The notes under the pieces: generated by a model
The model's input: only the letters and a program-made list of their open reading frames with translations
The model's database searches: none
What the model was told of the DNA's origin: nothing
DNA from: Hermatobates lingyangjiaoensis
Lineage: Eukaryota; Arthropoda; Insecta; Hemiptera; Hermatobatidae
NCBI GenBank assembly: GCA_026182355.1
Contig: JAPFBL010001040.1
Coordinates: 1-64,000 of the forward strand
Direction: 5' to 3'
DNA length: 64,000 nucleotides
Program-made: the position numbers and the translations under genes
Shown: piece by piece, positions 19,886 to 32,062 of the stretch
Layout: each line of letters begins with the position of its first letter
Numbering within the stretch: the stretch's first letter is position 1

Positions 19886-21619
19886 AATTCCAACTCTAAT
19901 AATAAATTATATATAACGAAAACAATTTAAATTTTCTATAGTTCCGTACACTTAACTTTTTTGAGATAAACGAGATTACTACAGAATTAAAATTATAGAT
20001 TACGCAAAAAAGATAGAATTTAACACTGATAATAAATTGCACACATTGTCTAATTCAATTGGTAGTTGATAGTTTAGATTACACAAATAATAAAACGAAT
20101 ATTTTTTGACAAACAATACATCAAGAAATGTTGAAAGAAGTCTAAGCTCATTAAATGTGATATGTCTTATCTGTTAAATATAATGATACGAATTTTAAAC
20201 CCACAAATTGTTTCAATTAAGAGCTAGTTAGTTGAAGAGGCTAAGCCATATCACATTACATTTCATTCAATAATTTCAATTTGAAGGCTTCATAAAGTTT
20301 TAAATGTTTAATTAAAATTATATCAGTAAACAAAATTGTCTCTTACAAGTTTGAATGACAATATTTTGATGAAGTTTTGTTTGTTTATGAAGAAGCATTG
20401 TATTTAAAAGTGTCAATTGAGTTATAAATGTTAAATTCTAAATATATATTTTTCATTATGTAATGTTAAGAGTTATTGTGTTAAGAACTGTATTTATACA
20501 CACAAATACATACAGTGATTAAGTTTTATATATGTACATTTTGATTTGAATATTTCATCAACAAGTTTTTATGCTGTATATATTCCCTTATAAGTTTTAC
20601 TGATTTAGACATTCATAAACGTCTTCTAGTTAGATATCATCGATATATATAATAACTCATCATTTTTCCTATATGGAGTAGGGCCGGATACTAATTACTA
20701 ATAATTAAATATTTTAAACAAACGAATTAATCAATCAGAAATAAATAAAGAAGCCTTACATCCATTAAACTTAAACAAAATACTTTAACTATTCTTTTAA
20801 GATTAGAATTAATGGTTCAAATACTATCATTATTATTCGCAATACTATCATTCATACTTAAAGTTAATAAGTTATTATTTAACGCATAACTTTCTTTACG
20901 ATTGGATGTATGGTTATTGAATCTATCGATTACAAACAGACATACATTCATTTTTATATATACAGATTAGTATAACATTTTATATATACAGATAGAGTAG
21001 ACATTTTTGAAAAGGGATGTTTTTCTCCTATTAGGATATAAACTCTTAAAGGATAACATGGTTTTTGATAATCATTGGTTCACTTATATAGTTTATCTAA
21101 CCTCCTTCTGAATGGAATATTTAAGACAAACTTTCCAACTTAAAAATATTTTGATTTAGTCTGAAAAATTCCAGGAACATATAAGAGATAATGTCGTATT
21201 AGGATAATTTTTTATTTAAGATGTAGAATAATGCCATTTATTATTCTTGCAAGAATGTTCAATTTTGAATTAGTTTCACATTCTGTGAGAAAAATGCATT
21301 ATAGCATGGAAAGAAACAGAAATTTATGTTTAGTAACGGTGATTTTTTGCATTTAAAAATATTATTCCCCTTATACCTCATATAAGTCAGTAAACCAATT
21401 GAATTTTTTCATCATACTTCCAAACATAAATTTTATTTCAGCGGATTCACTCAAAAAATTTCTGAGTCAATGTAAACAATGTAATTAAATATCAATAAAT
21501 TCGACAAGTATAGAAGGGAATCCGTTAAATAATCAGTTTTTATAGCTTTACTGCCATAATTTCTTTATGGCAGTTACTTTTTACCGCCGTGATTTCCTTG
21601 CAATAACTGAAATCACGCG
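19886..21619. other. AT-rich intronic stretch, no feature
   Basis: No exon, RNA gene or repeat could be supported. Confidence 0.4.
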
Positions 21620-22550
21620 AATAGTTTTTATGAACTGTTAATTGTTTGTTCAATTTTTGAAGATTATAGAATTAGTAGTTTTGGAGATAAAAAATGTAGT
21701 CAAAAAACAGATTTTTGACAAAAAAAAGTGACCTTTCCATTATGTATAATTGTTCACAAACATTAGGCCTCATCTACTCAATCAGGTCCATTTTTGTGTA
21801 AAATATCGACTTGATCCATTAAAGATTCCGGACCCTATAGTGGCCACGAACTTTGGACACATACTCACCCACCCATTCACCCATACACTCATCATTGATA
21901 AAAAAAGACTTCATCAAACTTCATAAAAGGACTTCTAACATCTCAAAACATGTAATTCCGTCAAAGTCTCGAGGTCGATTTTTTCACCATCACTATACTT
22001 TACTTATAGTAAAGTAAAAAATGGGCAAAAAATGGAAAGAAAGAAGTACGAGTATTATAACTTCTTTGACCTGTCTTTAATTTTTGTGTAAAAATTGAAT
22101 TTTCTCTTATATGTTGACTTCGTTATAAAGTTTTCCTACACCACCAAATTCTCCCCCACACCCTCACCATGTATCTTGTGTTAACCCCCTTTTTCAAGTT
22201 CTTCAAAACTTCATTCTCTCCACCTAGTGAAAACACTTTTGATATCGCTTTATATTTTCTTGTTTATACCATACGTACTTCAATAATATTTCATATTTTT
22301 AAAAAATTAATAAATTATTATTATTATTTCATAAATAAAAAAAAAATATTTTTTTTATTATATATAAAATATAGAACCATTAAGACTTCAAAATTGATTT
22401 TGTATAACTGTCAGGAAAATCACACACTCATTATCGATAAAACTTCATAAATGGAATTCTGGGTCCTCAAAACATGTAATTCCGTTAAAATTTCGAGATC
22501 AATTTTTTTCAAGATCACTATACATTACTCATAGTAAAGTAAAAGTTTAT
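21620..22550 (+). repeat. Dispersed repeat A, copy 2
   Basis: Parallel to 9009-9790. This copy also repeats part of itself: the block ACTTCATAAA...CAAAACATGTAATTCCGT with the TATAGTAAAGTA motif occurs at 21915-22020 and again at 22440-22535. Confidence 0.7.
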
Positions 22551-23840
22551 TGTTACTGATATTTTCCAATCATTATGTCAAGGTAGCATGCATGGTTTCC
22601 TATTTTTGTAAATATCTGCTAATATGGCCATAATATTACATTTTTTGATCATTATATTATACTCATAGTTTCCAATCTATTACTTATAAACAAAAGATAT
22701 ATATTATCAATCTTCAAAGACTATGGGTATAGTTTTAAAACATTTAAATGTTTGCTGATTTTAGGAAGGTAAATAAGTATAAGACATAGTATATTGACTG
22801 AAAATACGCATGTCATGTTGTAATATAAGGGTAATATTGCAATTTTAAAATTTATTTACGCATATTTATGAACGATTTACAAGTGAAATATTTACAGCAA
22901 TAACTATTCATTTTAGGAGTCAAAATATTTTTTTTTTTTAAAGGGAGTCTTTCTCCAATAAAACAAAAGGTTTGTTCTTTCTATTAATTTCTCTAAACTA
23001 AGCGAAGACATCTTTTTTTTTCTTTTACTCTTTTACAAGAACAAAGTCAGTTTTAATCATTTAATGTAGCAAGTTTTATACATATAAGAACAAAAAGAAG
23101 AAACTTTGTTTCCTGTTAACTAAACTTAGAGTTTTTGAAATAACTTTTCGTCCCATTAAAGAAATGTTTTATCTTCTAATTAGAGATTGTTTTTACAGTT
23201 TACATAAATAAATTTATTATAAGTTTTATATTATATGGAAGAATAAATAAAATGAAATTACTGAAATAGGATTGTACAAAATAAATTTTTTAAACTAGAA
23301 AAATTAAACATTTTTTTTTATTTACTTTCTTTTTTCTAATGCGTAGATTTTCCTTCTAAAATATTTCTTTTTTCTGTTCATTTCTTATGTAAAAATGTGG
23401 CTCGATTATCAAAACTAGTGTTTTTGATATCCCTGCTAGTTACCAAGGCTCTACATTAACAGCATAAGCACATAAAATGTATTATTTATACTTACCTGCA
23501 TATTCTTCTTCTCTTTTCTTATAGCATCAGGTTTTTTAAACTAATAGGTTAAAAGAAAAAGATGAGAGTATTACATTTATTTGTCACAACAAATTCACAG
23601 TGGTCGTATTTTTATTGGCAAGGAACATTCTATTTTTTTTGTACTATTAGAAATCGGTGTAATTTTGCCATAGACACAGCATATATTTACAATAATGCTA
23701 TTAAGCACATATTTTTTACGTATGTAGGTTTTTGAGAATTATAGACACTGGAAATCTTTCATTGCAGAGTTGAACTGCAGTTCAACTGTAGTTCTCATCA
23801 CTTTATATAAAGGAAAAGTAATCTTCTCTTAATTGTCAGA
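22551..23840. other. AT-rich intronic stretch, no feature
   Basis: No exon, RNA gene or repeat could be supported. Confidence 0.4.
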
Positions 23841-23960
23841 CTGTGAATATGTTTGTCATTCCTAGCATGAGGAGTATGGTGATAGGCAGAAACATACAAC
23901 GAAATACCTGATCTAATGTAACGCCACTGGTACTGGTACTGATGGTGGATTGGTCATAAC
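23841..23960 (+). pseudogene. PLE C-terminal tail fragment
   Basis: GTTTGTCATTCCTAGCATGA and following bases match the end of the PLE frame at 1199-2554 (MFVIPSMRSMV). It lies just upstream of the larger decayed copy and in the same orientation, so it may be the tail of a preceding tandem copy. Confidence 0.6.
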
Positions 23961-24064
23961 AGCTCCAAGTCTTACAAAATGGTTATACGATTATTTATTA
24001 GTTCATTATATTTATAATGAAAATTATATTTAAAATTGAAGATCTATTTTAACCAAACTTGTGC

Positions 24065-25295
24065 ATTTCTTGGGTTCACCGTTGGGTGTCCTCTTTGCCA
24101 ATTATTTCATGGACACTGTGGAAAGGTTCATCTTTACTGATCTGGAAATTCCCAAAATCTATGGGAGATATGTCACTGATATATTTGTCTCAACCAATGA
24201 TCTGAATGAAATCTAAACTTTGAAAGAACATCTGTAAATGAATCAGGCCTGAGACTAACTGCTGAGACTAGTGCTGATGCTCAGTTGCCATTCCTTGACG
24301 TTTTGGTTCGAGAGGGGTCTAGGAAGTTCAGCATAGGTGTTTATTGGAAACCCACTAACCCGGGCCTCTGTCTGAATGGAAGAAGCAAATGACCAGACAG
24401 GTACAAACGCTCCACCATTATGACTTACGTGATAACGGCTCTAACTCATTGTAGGGAATCGTCAGATGTCCACTTAGAATTAGATAGTGTCACCTAGGTC
24501 CTAGTCGACAGTGTATATTCCAACAATGATGTGAAGAAGACAATCAACCAATGCCATGAAATGTAATATGGCATGACAGAAGAGAAAAATACCTCGGTGG
24601 TGAGATAGGCATGCTTGTTTTACGGGGCATTTATGGACAGGCAGTACAAGTAAGATAAACGTGCCTAGCGAAACATCGTCTTCAAGGACGTTGCAACAAA
24701 GAATGAAGAGGAAAAGCTTAAAATGACAATATTTTATAAACGTTGTACTACCAGTAGTTTTGTTCTTATGATTAGGCCCCGATGTGTCATCTCAGAGCTT
24801 CAGATGTGTCATCTCGTGTATGAATATGTTTGTGACTAAGAGAACTCTGCAGCCCAGCCTTCTACACATATCGGCATGACAAAGACAGAACTCTGAAGGC
24901 GTCTTACCCTAAAACTTTCTACCACAGCACTAAAACAACATAAAGAAAAAGTCCATGGTACACGGTTCACACAGGAAGAGATAAACAAGGAACAAAAGTC
25001 CTTCAACTGCAGAGTGATTCTCACCGCCTGAATATCCTGGAATCACTTTATATTAAGACATAGAGACCTTCTTTTAGCTCTCAGACGGCAAATATATTTG
25101 TCATTCCCAGCATGAAGAGTACAATGATAAGTAAAAGCATACAACAAAATACCGGATGGATATAAGACCGCATCGGTAATGATACTGATAGTAGATTGGT
25201 TGAGCCGACGGCGATGTTCTCGGGACTAGTCGACTGGCGCGGTAGTTGATATTTCCAAAGCCTGTCGGCCGCTCGATGCGAGACCACCGGCAAGC
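24065..25295 (+). pseudogene. Decayed Penelope-like element (RT C-terminus plus GIY-YIG)
   Basis: Same family and extent as 1199-2554 but on the plus strand and heavily mutated. GSPLGVLFANYFMDTVER is readable at the start. The catalytic YIDD reads YVTD (near 24169), so the RT active site is lost. Several stops and frameshifts follow; FVIPSMKS and the GC-rich tail to 25295 align with the tail of the intact copy. It lies within the 13-kb intron in sense orientation. Confidence 0.82.
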
Positions 25296-26643
25296 AATAA
25301 ATAGTAATTCAGTTATTAGACTTCATATAAAATGCCATGTCTTAAAAAAAACTTGCTAACTTTATCACAATGAATGCCACTTGTTAAAAATAATAAATAT
25401 TACATTAAATCAAATTAAATTACATGCACAGCCATACAATAGTCCATACTTTTATTTATTTTCTATGAGCTTTATCTTGCGAATTCAGTAAAAAATTGAT
25501 AGAATTTTGAATGATATAATACTTTTGTGGAAAAAAAGGTCATGATTGATGATATAATGAACATAGTCAAAATTTCAACATCCAAGGAATTTACGAACAT
25601 TGTCTGCCAAAAAGACATTGTCATTCCATTGCATTACCCTGCAATAAATTAAAAATAGCTTTACATTATTTTTCATTTCTATTGTATATTACTAGATCTC
25701 TTTTTATCAAAATTTAAGATCCAGAAAATATTGTAGATTTGTCAGAATATTTATATTTTATTTAATAATAACAATACATCATAGTTTTTTAGATTTTCCT
25801 AATCGAATGACATTTGAAATGAATATAACTGATAGACGAATAGCGAAACTGAAATGCAATTACTTTATAATGAAGCAGATATTTATTTGGAAATCTTAGA
25901 AACTATGATAAAATCAACTTAAAGTGGTTATCTTTAGATACTGAATAGGTATTGATATGGGATAAGACATGTCTGAGCTTTTTGAATGAAAATGTTTGTT
26001 TAAAATGGATCTTCAATTTAAATTTAAGGAATATATATAATAAACAATTGAAATAAACATACATATAACCATCAAGTGACTGAAAAAAAAATTTAAGATT
26101 TCTTTGTATTCTTGAAAGGGAAGAGGTAAGAACTAGTGGTGTTGTGTCGAAATGATATAAGAGGTTTCAGAATTTAAGTGCAATGGTAAATCTAAAAGAA
26201 AGTTAAGTGATCAAGAGAATATTGCTGTTTCTTACCTATAAAGCCATTGGGGAAGATTACTTAAGAAAGAAAATCAGTTACCATAAACATAGGCATGGTA
26301 TTTAGAAAATAAATACCAGGTAAGAGTAAATGTTATATCAAACGTCCATACACAAAATGATTTGTTCAAAAGTAAGGAAACCAAAGTATACTTTTTGTAC
26401 GAGGTACCATCGAATGTAGTAAAAAGAGATTCAGATATGTACCATCTATATCTTATGTTAATGGCATATCAATAGTATTTATTTATACACTAAACCATTC
26501 CTGAGAAGTATTGAATAATATTCATCAGAAAGTAGTAGTATTTGTAGTAGTTTACCATTAAATTTATGAGTTTTTATTTATGTTGTATTTATTATTTAAA
26601 AAACAGTCAAAAGAACTAATGGATTCAAAACATTTTGTTTCAG
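25296..26643. other. AT-rich intronic stretch before the second exon
   Basis: No feature recognised apart from the splice acceptor TTTCAG at its end. Confidence 0.4.
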
Positions 26644-26795
26644 TACGTGTTCTCACAGTGAAAATTAGTGACAAGTACAGAGATGGAGTTGAAGCAGGAA
26701 AACCTCAAGAAATTATTTGTGAAGTTACTGGATCAAGACCAGAGCCGATAATAATGTGGTACAAAAATGACAGGCCCTTCTCTTCAAACTATACC
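26644..26795 (+). CDS. Sidestep-like immunoglobulin-superfamily gene, next exon
   Basis: A 152-bp exon lies between TGTTTCAG and GTAAGT (26796). Joined to the previous exon through a split Leu codon it reads RVLTVKISDKYRDGVEAGK, then QEIICEVTGSRPEPIIMWYK and DRPFSSNYT, ending in phase 0. The Cys in IICEV and the Trp in IIMWYK are the first Cys and core Trp of the following Ig domain; its second Cys must lie in an exon further on. The TVKI...G...C...GSRPEPIIMW pattern continues the Sidestep-like similarity. No later exon was identified in the remaining 37 kb. Confidence 0.8.
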
Positions 26796-27590
26796 GTAAG
26801 TATTATCAAGAGCTTATTGTGTCTTTTGAGATTATATAAAAACTTTTATTGAGTGTGTAAAAGTATTGGGAGAGCATAAGTATCAACTATCTTTCTGTAG
26901 ATTTTAAATCTTCCCTTCTCTTCACCCCAAAAATTTTCTTTAACTTTTACAAAACTTTCATATTAATCTCTTCATGTTTTTAGAACATATGTTTACTTGA
27001 GTCTAAAAGTTTTAAAACGTCATGTAAACAAATACAAGTTGCACAACCAGTAAAAAGTATATTGACCTCTTTTAACATAACAATAATTATGTATACAATA
27101 TTCATGGATAGAAAATCAATTTCAATTTTCGGACAGATTTTCATGTTTTAAAAGATTAAAAAACGTTTATAAAGCGTCTATGTATTAGACGCTTAGATAA
27201 CTATACTATCTTTTTGAATGTGTGTGTGTTTGGATGGAGATGGGTTCTGTGTGAAAATGGCAGACCATGTATATTCACTATTTTCGTGTATTCCCAGAAG
27301 AGAGCAAATTGGTTGGTATCATAAAAATCCAAGTATAAATACTTTATAATTAGAAGAGCACTATCATAACCCTATAATAAAATGGGATCATGATAATCGT
27401 ATTTCACAGAATTTCATTAAACACAAAATTATGTTGATTTTTCTCAAACACTATTTATTTTCAAACACAACTGTGTTGTGAAGAGTTTTGGGCTAGGAGA
27501 TACATTTCCTAGTATGGGAATATTACTTTTTAGAAATATTATTTTTTTGGTTAAAAAAAAGAGTGAGTAATGTTACAGCATAAACATATA
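26796..27590. other. AT-rich, presumably intronic, no feature
   Basis: Follows the donor site; no further exon recognised. Confidence 0.4.
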
Positions 27591-27680
27591 GTGTTTATCC
27601 TGAATAAAATAACCAGGATAAACACCTGGTTATTTTATTGGGTGAATAAAATTTAACCCAAATTTTATTCAATTTGGGTT
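27591..27680. repeat. Chain of four overlapping perfect inverted repeats
   Basis: Stems: GTGTTTATCCTG (27591-27602) with 27614-27625; AATAAAATAACCAGG (27603-27617) with 27625-27639; TGAATAAAATTT (27643-27654) with 27660-27671; AACCCAAATT (27655-27664) with 27671-27680. All are perfect, and neighbouring stems share bases, so they are mutually exclusive. Confidence 0.85.
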
Positions 27681-28098
27681 GGTATTTGCATGTAAGATTG
27701 TTACACTAACATTGTGTGATATCAGTTATGTCAACAGATAGTAATTTAATTTCACAAACTGTAAATTTTATAAACACGTGTTTTATTAACACACATTTAA
27801 ACCAAATAATAAAAAAATATTAGAATCCTAACAATCAACCACTGCTAAACTCTGATGGCATTTACCAGAAGCAACAACCAGAAGAAAAATTAATTCCACT
27901 CATTATCACTTATTTATCATGAAAAAGATTTTTTTTTTTTTTAAATTTGTTTTTGTATTACAACTACCCTTATCGGGGTAATAAGTAATAGTGATACATG
28001 CTACATAAAGATGGAATAAAGAGTGGAGAAACCACCCATTGGTAGTACTCCATATAGACTGTTAGGATCACTTGCAACTAGTCTTGACAGTTAACATT

Positions 28099-29790
28099 TC
28101 AGAGTAGGTCTCGGGGCCAACATCTTTTCAACCTTCTAATAGGGTTGCTAGGAATCTGGAGAGATGATAATTCGTGAATGAAAGGATTTATAGTGGTGGG
28201 TAAAGATTCATGGAATTTGCGGTATCAGGATTGGATTTCTTGGTGGATGAAGGGAATTTTAAGATCTTTGTGTATGGTATCGTTCGAAACATAGAAGGGA
28301 GCTTGCACAATTTTGCGAAGGATTTTGGATTGGGCTGCTTGAATTCTTTGGATGTTTGAATGCTTGATTGATCCCCAGATTTCTAGTCCATAAGTCCAGA
28401 TCGGTTTAAGTATAGCAGTGTATATTAGTCTTTTGTTTTGTAGTGTCAGATTTGATCTGTTGTCAAGAAGTCTAGATAGCGTCTTGTATCGTCTCAGTAG
28501 GTCTTGTCGTTTCAGTCTTGTATGTGGATTCCATGTTAATCGTTTGTCGATGTACATCCCCAGGTATCGCACTACGTTAGCAACTGGGAGGGGAGATTGG
28601 TTAATATAAACAGGAGGACATCTTTGTTTTCGTAGTGTGAACGTAATATGGGTGGATTTCTCAGTGTTTAATTTAATTCTTTTCTTCTGGCACCAAGATT
28701 CCAAAATGAGTAAATGTTCTTGGAGGGATTGAGTGGAGCTGATAGGATCTGAGTCACTGGATAATATTGCTGTGTCATCTGCAAAGGTGAAAATAGTAGT
28801 TTTGGAATGGGTTGGGATATCAGCAGTGTATATTTGGTAAAGAGTGGGAGCCAATACGCTCCCCTGAGGCACACCAGCATTTATAGGAAAATAGGGAGAA
28901 AGAGCAGTTCCTTCACAAACCCGGAAATATCGCTCGGTCAGGTAGCTGCGAAGGATGAGGTAGTATGTTGAGGGTAGGATGTCTTTTAGTTGGCATAGTA
29001 AGCTTGGGTGCCAAACCCGGTCAAAAGCCTGAGAAACATCAAGAAACGCACCCGAACAATATTGGCCTCTCTCTAGAGCAGAGGAGATGGCGTCTACAAC
29101 CCGGTGGCACTGCTGTATTGTTGTATGATGTCGCCGGAAACCAAACTGGTAGTCGAGGATTATATTCTGTTTGTATAGGAGAGGAATAATGCGTTTTAGG
29201 ATTAGCCTTTCTAGAATCTTTCCTAGTATTGGTAACAGGCTAATGGGTCTGTAGGAAGTAGGCAGGTGGGAGGGTTTATTAGGTTTGGGTATCATGCGGA
29301 TATGGGAATGTTTCCATGATATTGGAAAGTAAGTTGTACGCAAAACTGAATTAAAGAGATATGTAATGAGGAGTACAGCTTTTTTGGGGAGTTCTTTAAG
29401 AATTAATGGAGTAATTAGGTCAAATCCAGGAGCTTTTTTGGTTTTGAGGTTTTTTATTGCATACTGAACATCGGACGGGGTAAACGCTTTTGGAGGAAGA
29501 CTCAAGGGAACAGGACAGTCTAACTTCTCTATTGTTTTTGCCACATATAAAGGATTTAGGATAGTAGGGTGGGGGGTAAAGACAGTGGTAAGGTAGGAGG
29601 CAAACAGATTGGCCTTTTCTTCGTCTGATTTTGCCCAGTTACCATTTGTCTGCCTGAGGGGAGCAGACACTTTATTATAGGATAGGATTTTTCTGGTTGC
29701 TCTCCAGAGCGATTTGTTGTCAGTCGTCAGTCCTTCAGTGTATTGTCTAAACTTTTGGATCTGTAGTTTCTTAGTACTGTTGTAAGTTGG
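28099..29790 (-). pseudogene. Jockey-type ORF2, reverse transcriptase part
   Basis: The RT frame is open upstream to about 29790 (reading KFRQYTEGLTTDNKSLWRATR before the first usable start) and ends at a TGA at 28225-28227. From a start at 29670 it has 481 residues with SYRPISLLPILGK (139-151), FLDVSQAFDRVWH (209-221), GVPQGSVLAP (266-275) and the catalytic FADD (296-299). The thumb region follows. After the TGA the same frame continues for about 40 codons (YRKFHESL ... WPRDLL) to a stop at 28099-28101, matching the usual Jockey C-terminus, so the TGA is a premature stop. A one-base frameshift near 29750-29790 separates it from the endonuclease frame. Confidence 0.88.
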
Positions 29791-30791
29791 TGAGTGATAC
29801 GGTTGAGGGTTAGCTTGTCATTTGGGTAACGAGTTCTCTGCCAGAGTTTTCGAGCTTTCCGTTTTGAGTTTATAAGATTCCGTATATAAAAAGGAATGTT
29901 GATGTCTTTTGTAAATGTTTTTTGATTGTAAGAGTACTGCGTTGATATATTAATTGAATTTGCTATTGTTAAATTTAGTTGTTCAATTGCGTGGTCAATT
30001 TCGTCGTGGGTTTTTAAAGAGACAGTAAGGTCAATATTGTCTTCTACATTCTGTCTGAATAGGTTCCAATCAACTGGACCACTTATTAGTGTTGCTCTGG
30101 GAGTAACCAGAATAGGATTAATATCCAGAGTTAAAAGAATAGGACTGTGGTCAGAGAAAAGATCGTTCAGTACGCAAACATGATGATGGAGAGAGGATAG
30201 CTGGGACGTGATGAAGAAATCTAGGAGATCTGGCCGTTTGTTTGACGCTGCAGGCCAGTAGGTAGGGTCAGGAGGGGAGATGTAATTCAGAGGATTACTG
30301 GAGAGCACAGAAGAGAGGACACGACCACGAGGGTTTGTTATTCTACTGCCCCACTGTTGATGCTTTGCATTGTAATCGCCACCAGATAAGAAGCGAGGAC
30401 CACGCGAATTGAAAAAAGAAAGGAATTGTGAATAGGTAACTTTGTGTTTAGGTGGGCAGTAAACAGCCGCTAGATTGAAATTAAAGGATGAAGAGGACAG
30501 GTTAACAACAGTGTTTTGCAGTGACTCAGAGGAATCATTAGGAACGAGGAAGTGGGATAAGCTGTTTCGTACTAGGATAGCTGTTCCACCGCAGGCAATG
30601 TCTGAGGAATGGTCAGTTCTGTAAGTTCTGTAGTTCCTTATGTAAAAGTAAGATCTGGAAGTAAGGTGGGTTTCTGTTATTAAAGCAATATCTATTCTAT
30701 TTTGTTGGAATAGTACGTCTAGTTCGTTATACTTGGATCTCAAACCGTTAGCATTCCAAAGCAGAATGGTGAGAGATTGAGGAGATGACAT
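29727..30791 (-). pseudogene. Jockey-type ORF2, APE-like endonuclease part
   Basis: 354 codons from an ATG 2 bp after ORF1. APE-type endonuclease motifs are in order: LLWNANGLRS (10-19), the catalytic Glu in ITETHL (40), GGDYNAKHQQWG (137-148), RPDLLDFF (186-193) and SDHSP (213-217). This enzyme nicks target DNA to prime reverse transcription. The frame ends prematurely at KSLDNTLKD because of the one-base shift before the RT, so no full ORF2 protein can be made. Confidence 0.88.
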
Positions 30792-30793
30792 TG

Positions 30794-32062
30794 TTAAGGA
30801 AGAGGTCGGGAAAGTAAGGGAATTACTCTCTCAACTACTGTGGTAAGCAGAGTCACCAGCGGGCCGATGAGAGAGCGAAATTCCGAAAGAAATGAGGACA
30901 TCATTGTGGTCATGTCAGAGGATGCGGGTGGGGGAGGAATAAAGGATGGCTTACTTAGCGGGTGAGGCTCCTGAAAAGATGTTGGCCCTTTGAGTGTTTC
31001 TGCGTAGCTTACAGATGGCCGGCATGCGCTTGTCGAGGGTCGTTCAGCTGTTGGTTGAGTTGTTGCTTCAGCCACTCGGTTGTTAAATGGCTGCCTAGTG
31101 GCAGTGTGACTGGTTTTCCGTAATTTTTGAAGCTGCTTATGGGTGATACATCCCCGACAGTTGGCGGGGTGATTACCCTTACACAGGGTGCACTTCGCTG
31201 GAGTTTCCCGGGGTTTTGGGCAGTTGTGGCTCCAGTGGCTGTCTGCACACTTTACACAGCGCGGAACATGATTGCAATACGCCTTCGTATGACCATATTC
31301 TTGGCAGCGCTTACACTGGGCGATTACCTTGTTCCTGTAGGGCTCCTCCACCCTAATTCGGCAACCATACAGGTGTGTCACCATGAAGATTTCGTTATTT
31401 TTTGGAGAGGGCTCCAGGTCGAGAAAGAAAAGTGGCAGCTTTTCTTTCGATGGTGACAGAACATTAGAAATGTTCCGTACACTGAACCCTAGTGACTTTA
31501 CTTCTTCTTTTAATTCTTCAGTAGGAATTTTAGGATGGAGGTTTCTCAGCACTACTCTGTATGCTTTATCTTCCTTTACCTGGTACGTATGATAGTTGCA
31601 CTTTTGGTCTTTTAGTGCGCGTATAAATTTTCTATAGTTTTCTCCAGTGTTGACACGGACGATGGTTGTGTCTGTTCTTGCTTGACAGGAGAACTGATTT
31701 GCTCCTATCAACTCTTTTATCGTTTTGTAAAACGAACTGAAGTCAACTATGTTTTTTATGAATATTGGAGGAGGCTTTACTTCTTTTTGGGTTGGTTCTT
31801 CTTCTTTCCGGGTAGTGGTTGCTGATCTGATGCTGAACTGGGGTGGTTCTTCCACTGCTAACACACCAAACCTATTTGGCGATATAAAATTAATTGAGTG
31901 GCCTGCAGAGGTAGAACTAGTAATACTTAAGGTATCACTTTTCATACTTTCTTGGCTGAGTGACCTTCTTTGTCTACTGCTGCTTGTTGCATCCTTTTGG
32001 TAAGTTGCATTAGCCTTTTTTGATTTTTTCTGTATGTTGCCTGTAGTTCCTTGTCTTTTCAT
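30794..32062 (-). CDS. Jockey-type ORF1, gag-like zinc-knuckle protein
   Basis: An intact 422-residue frame. A basic, Ser/Thr-rich N-terminus is followed by a domain around residues 165-235 that corresponds to the region preceding the knuckles in insect Jockey gags. Three zinc knuckles follow: CKRCQEYGHTKAYC (250-263), CVKCADSHWSHNC (269-281) and CTLCKGNHPANC (291-302). It is an RNA-binding protein that packages the element's transcript. The ATG at 32062 follows an A run. The frame is unbroken, so decay of ORF2 is recent. Confidence 0.9.
   Translation of the reverse strand: MKRQGTTGNIQKKSKKANATYQKDATSSSRQRRSLSQESMKSDTLSITSSTSAGHSINFISPNRFGVLAVEEPPQFSIRSATTTRKEEEPTQKEVKPPPIFIKNIVDFSSFYKTIKELIGANQFSCQARTDTTIVRVNTGENYRKFIRALKDQKCNYHTYQVKEDKAYRVVLRNLHPKIPTEELKEEVKSLGFSVRNISNVLSPSKEKLPLFFLDLEPSPKNNEIFMVTHLYGCRIRVEEPYRNKVIAQCKRCQEYGHTKAYCNHVPRCVKCADSHWSHNCPKPRETPAKCTLCKGNHPANCRGCITHKQLQKLRKTSHTATRQPFNNRVAEATTQPTAERPSTSACRPSVSYAETLKGPTSFQEPHPLSKPSFIPPPPASSDMTTMMSSFLSEFRSLIGPLVTLLTTVVERVIPLLSRPLP

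Larger units (their letters stand above)
13603..26643 (+). other. Intron of the Sidestep-like gene (about 13 kb)
   Basis: Runs from GTAAGT at 13603 to TTTCAG ending at 26643. The split Leu codon (T plus TA) keeps the frame between the exons. The intron is AT-rich and filled with repeats listed separately. I found no further in-frame Ig exon inside it, but a small exon could be missed by eye. Confidence 0.7.

Noticed and set aside
28418..31592. Plus-strand open frames opposite the Jockey-type LINE
   Set aside because: Shadows of the minus-strand coding sequence; no motifs.
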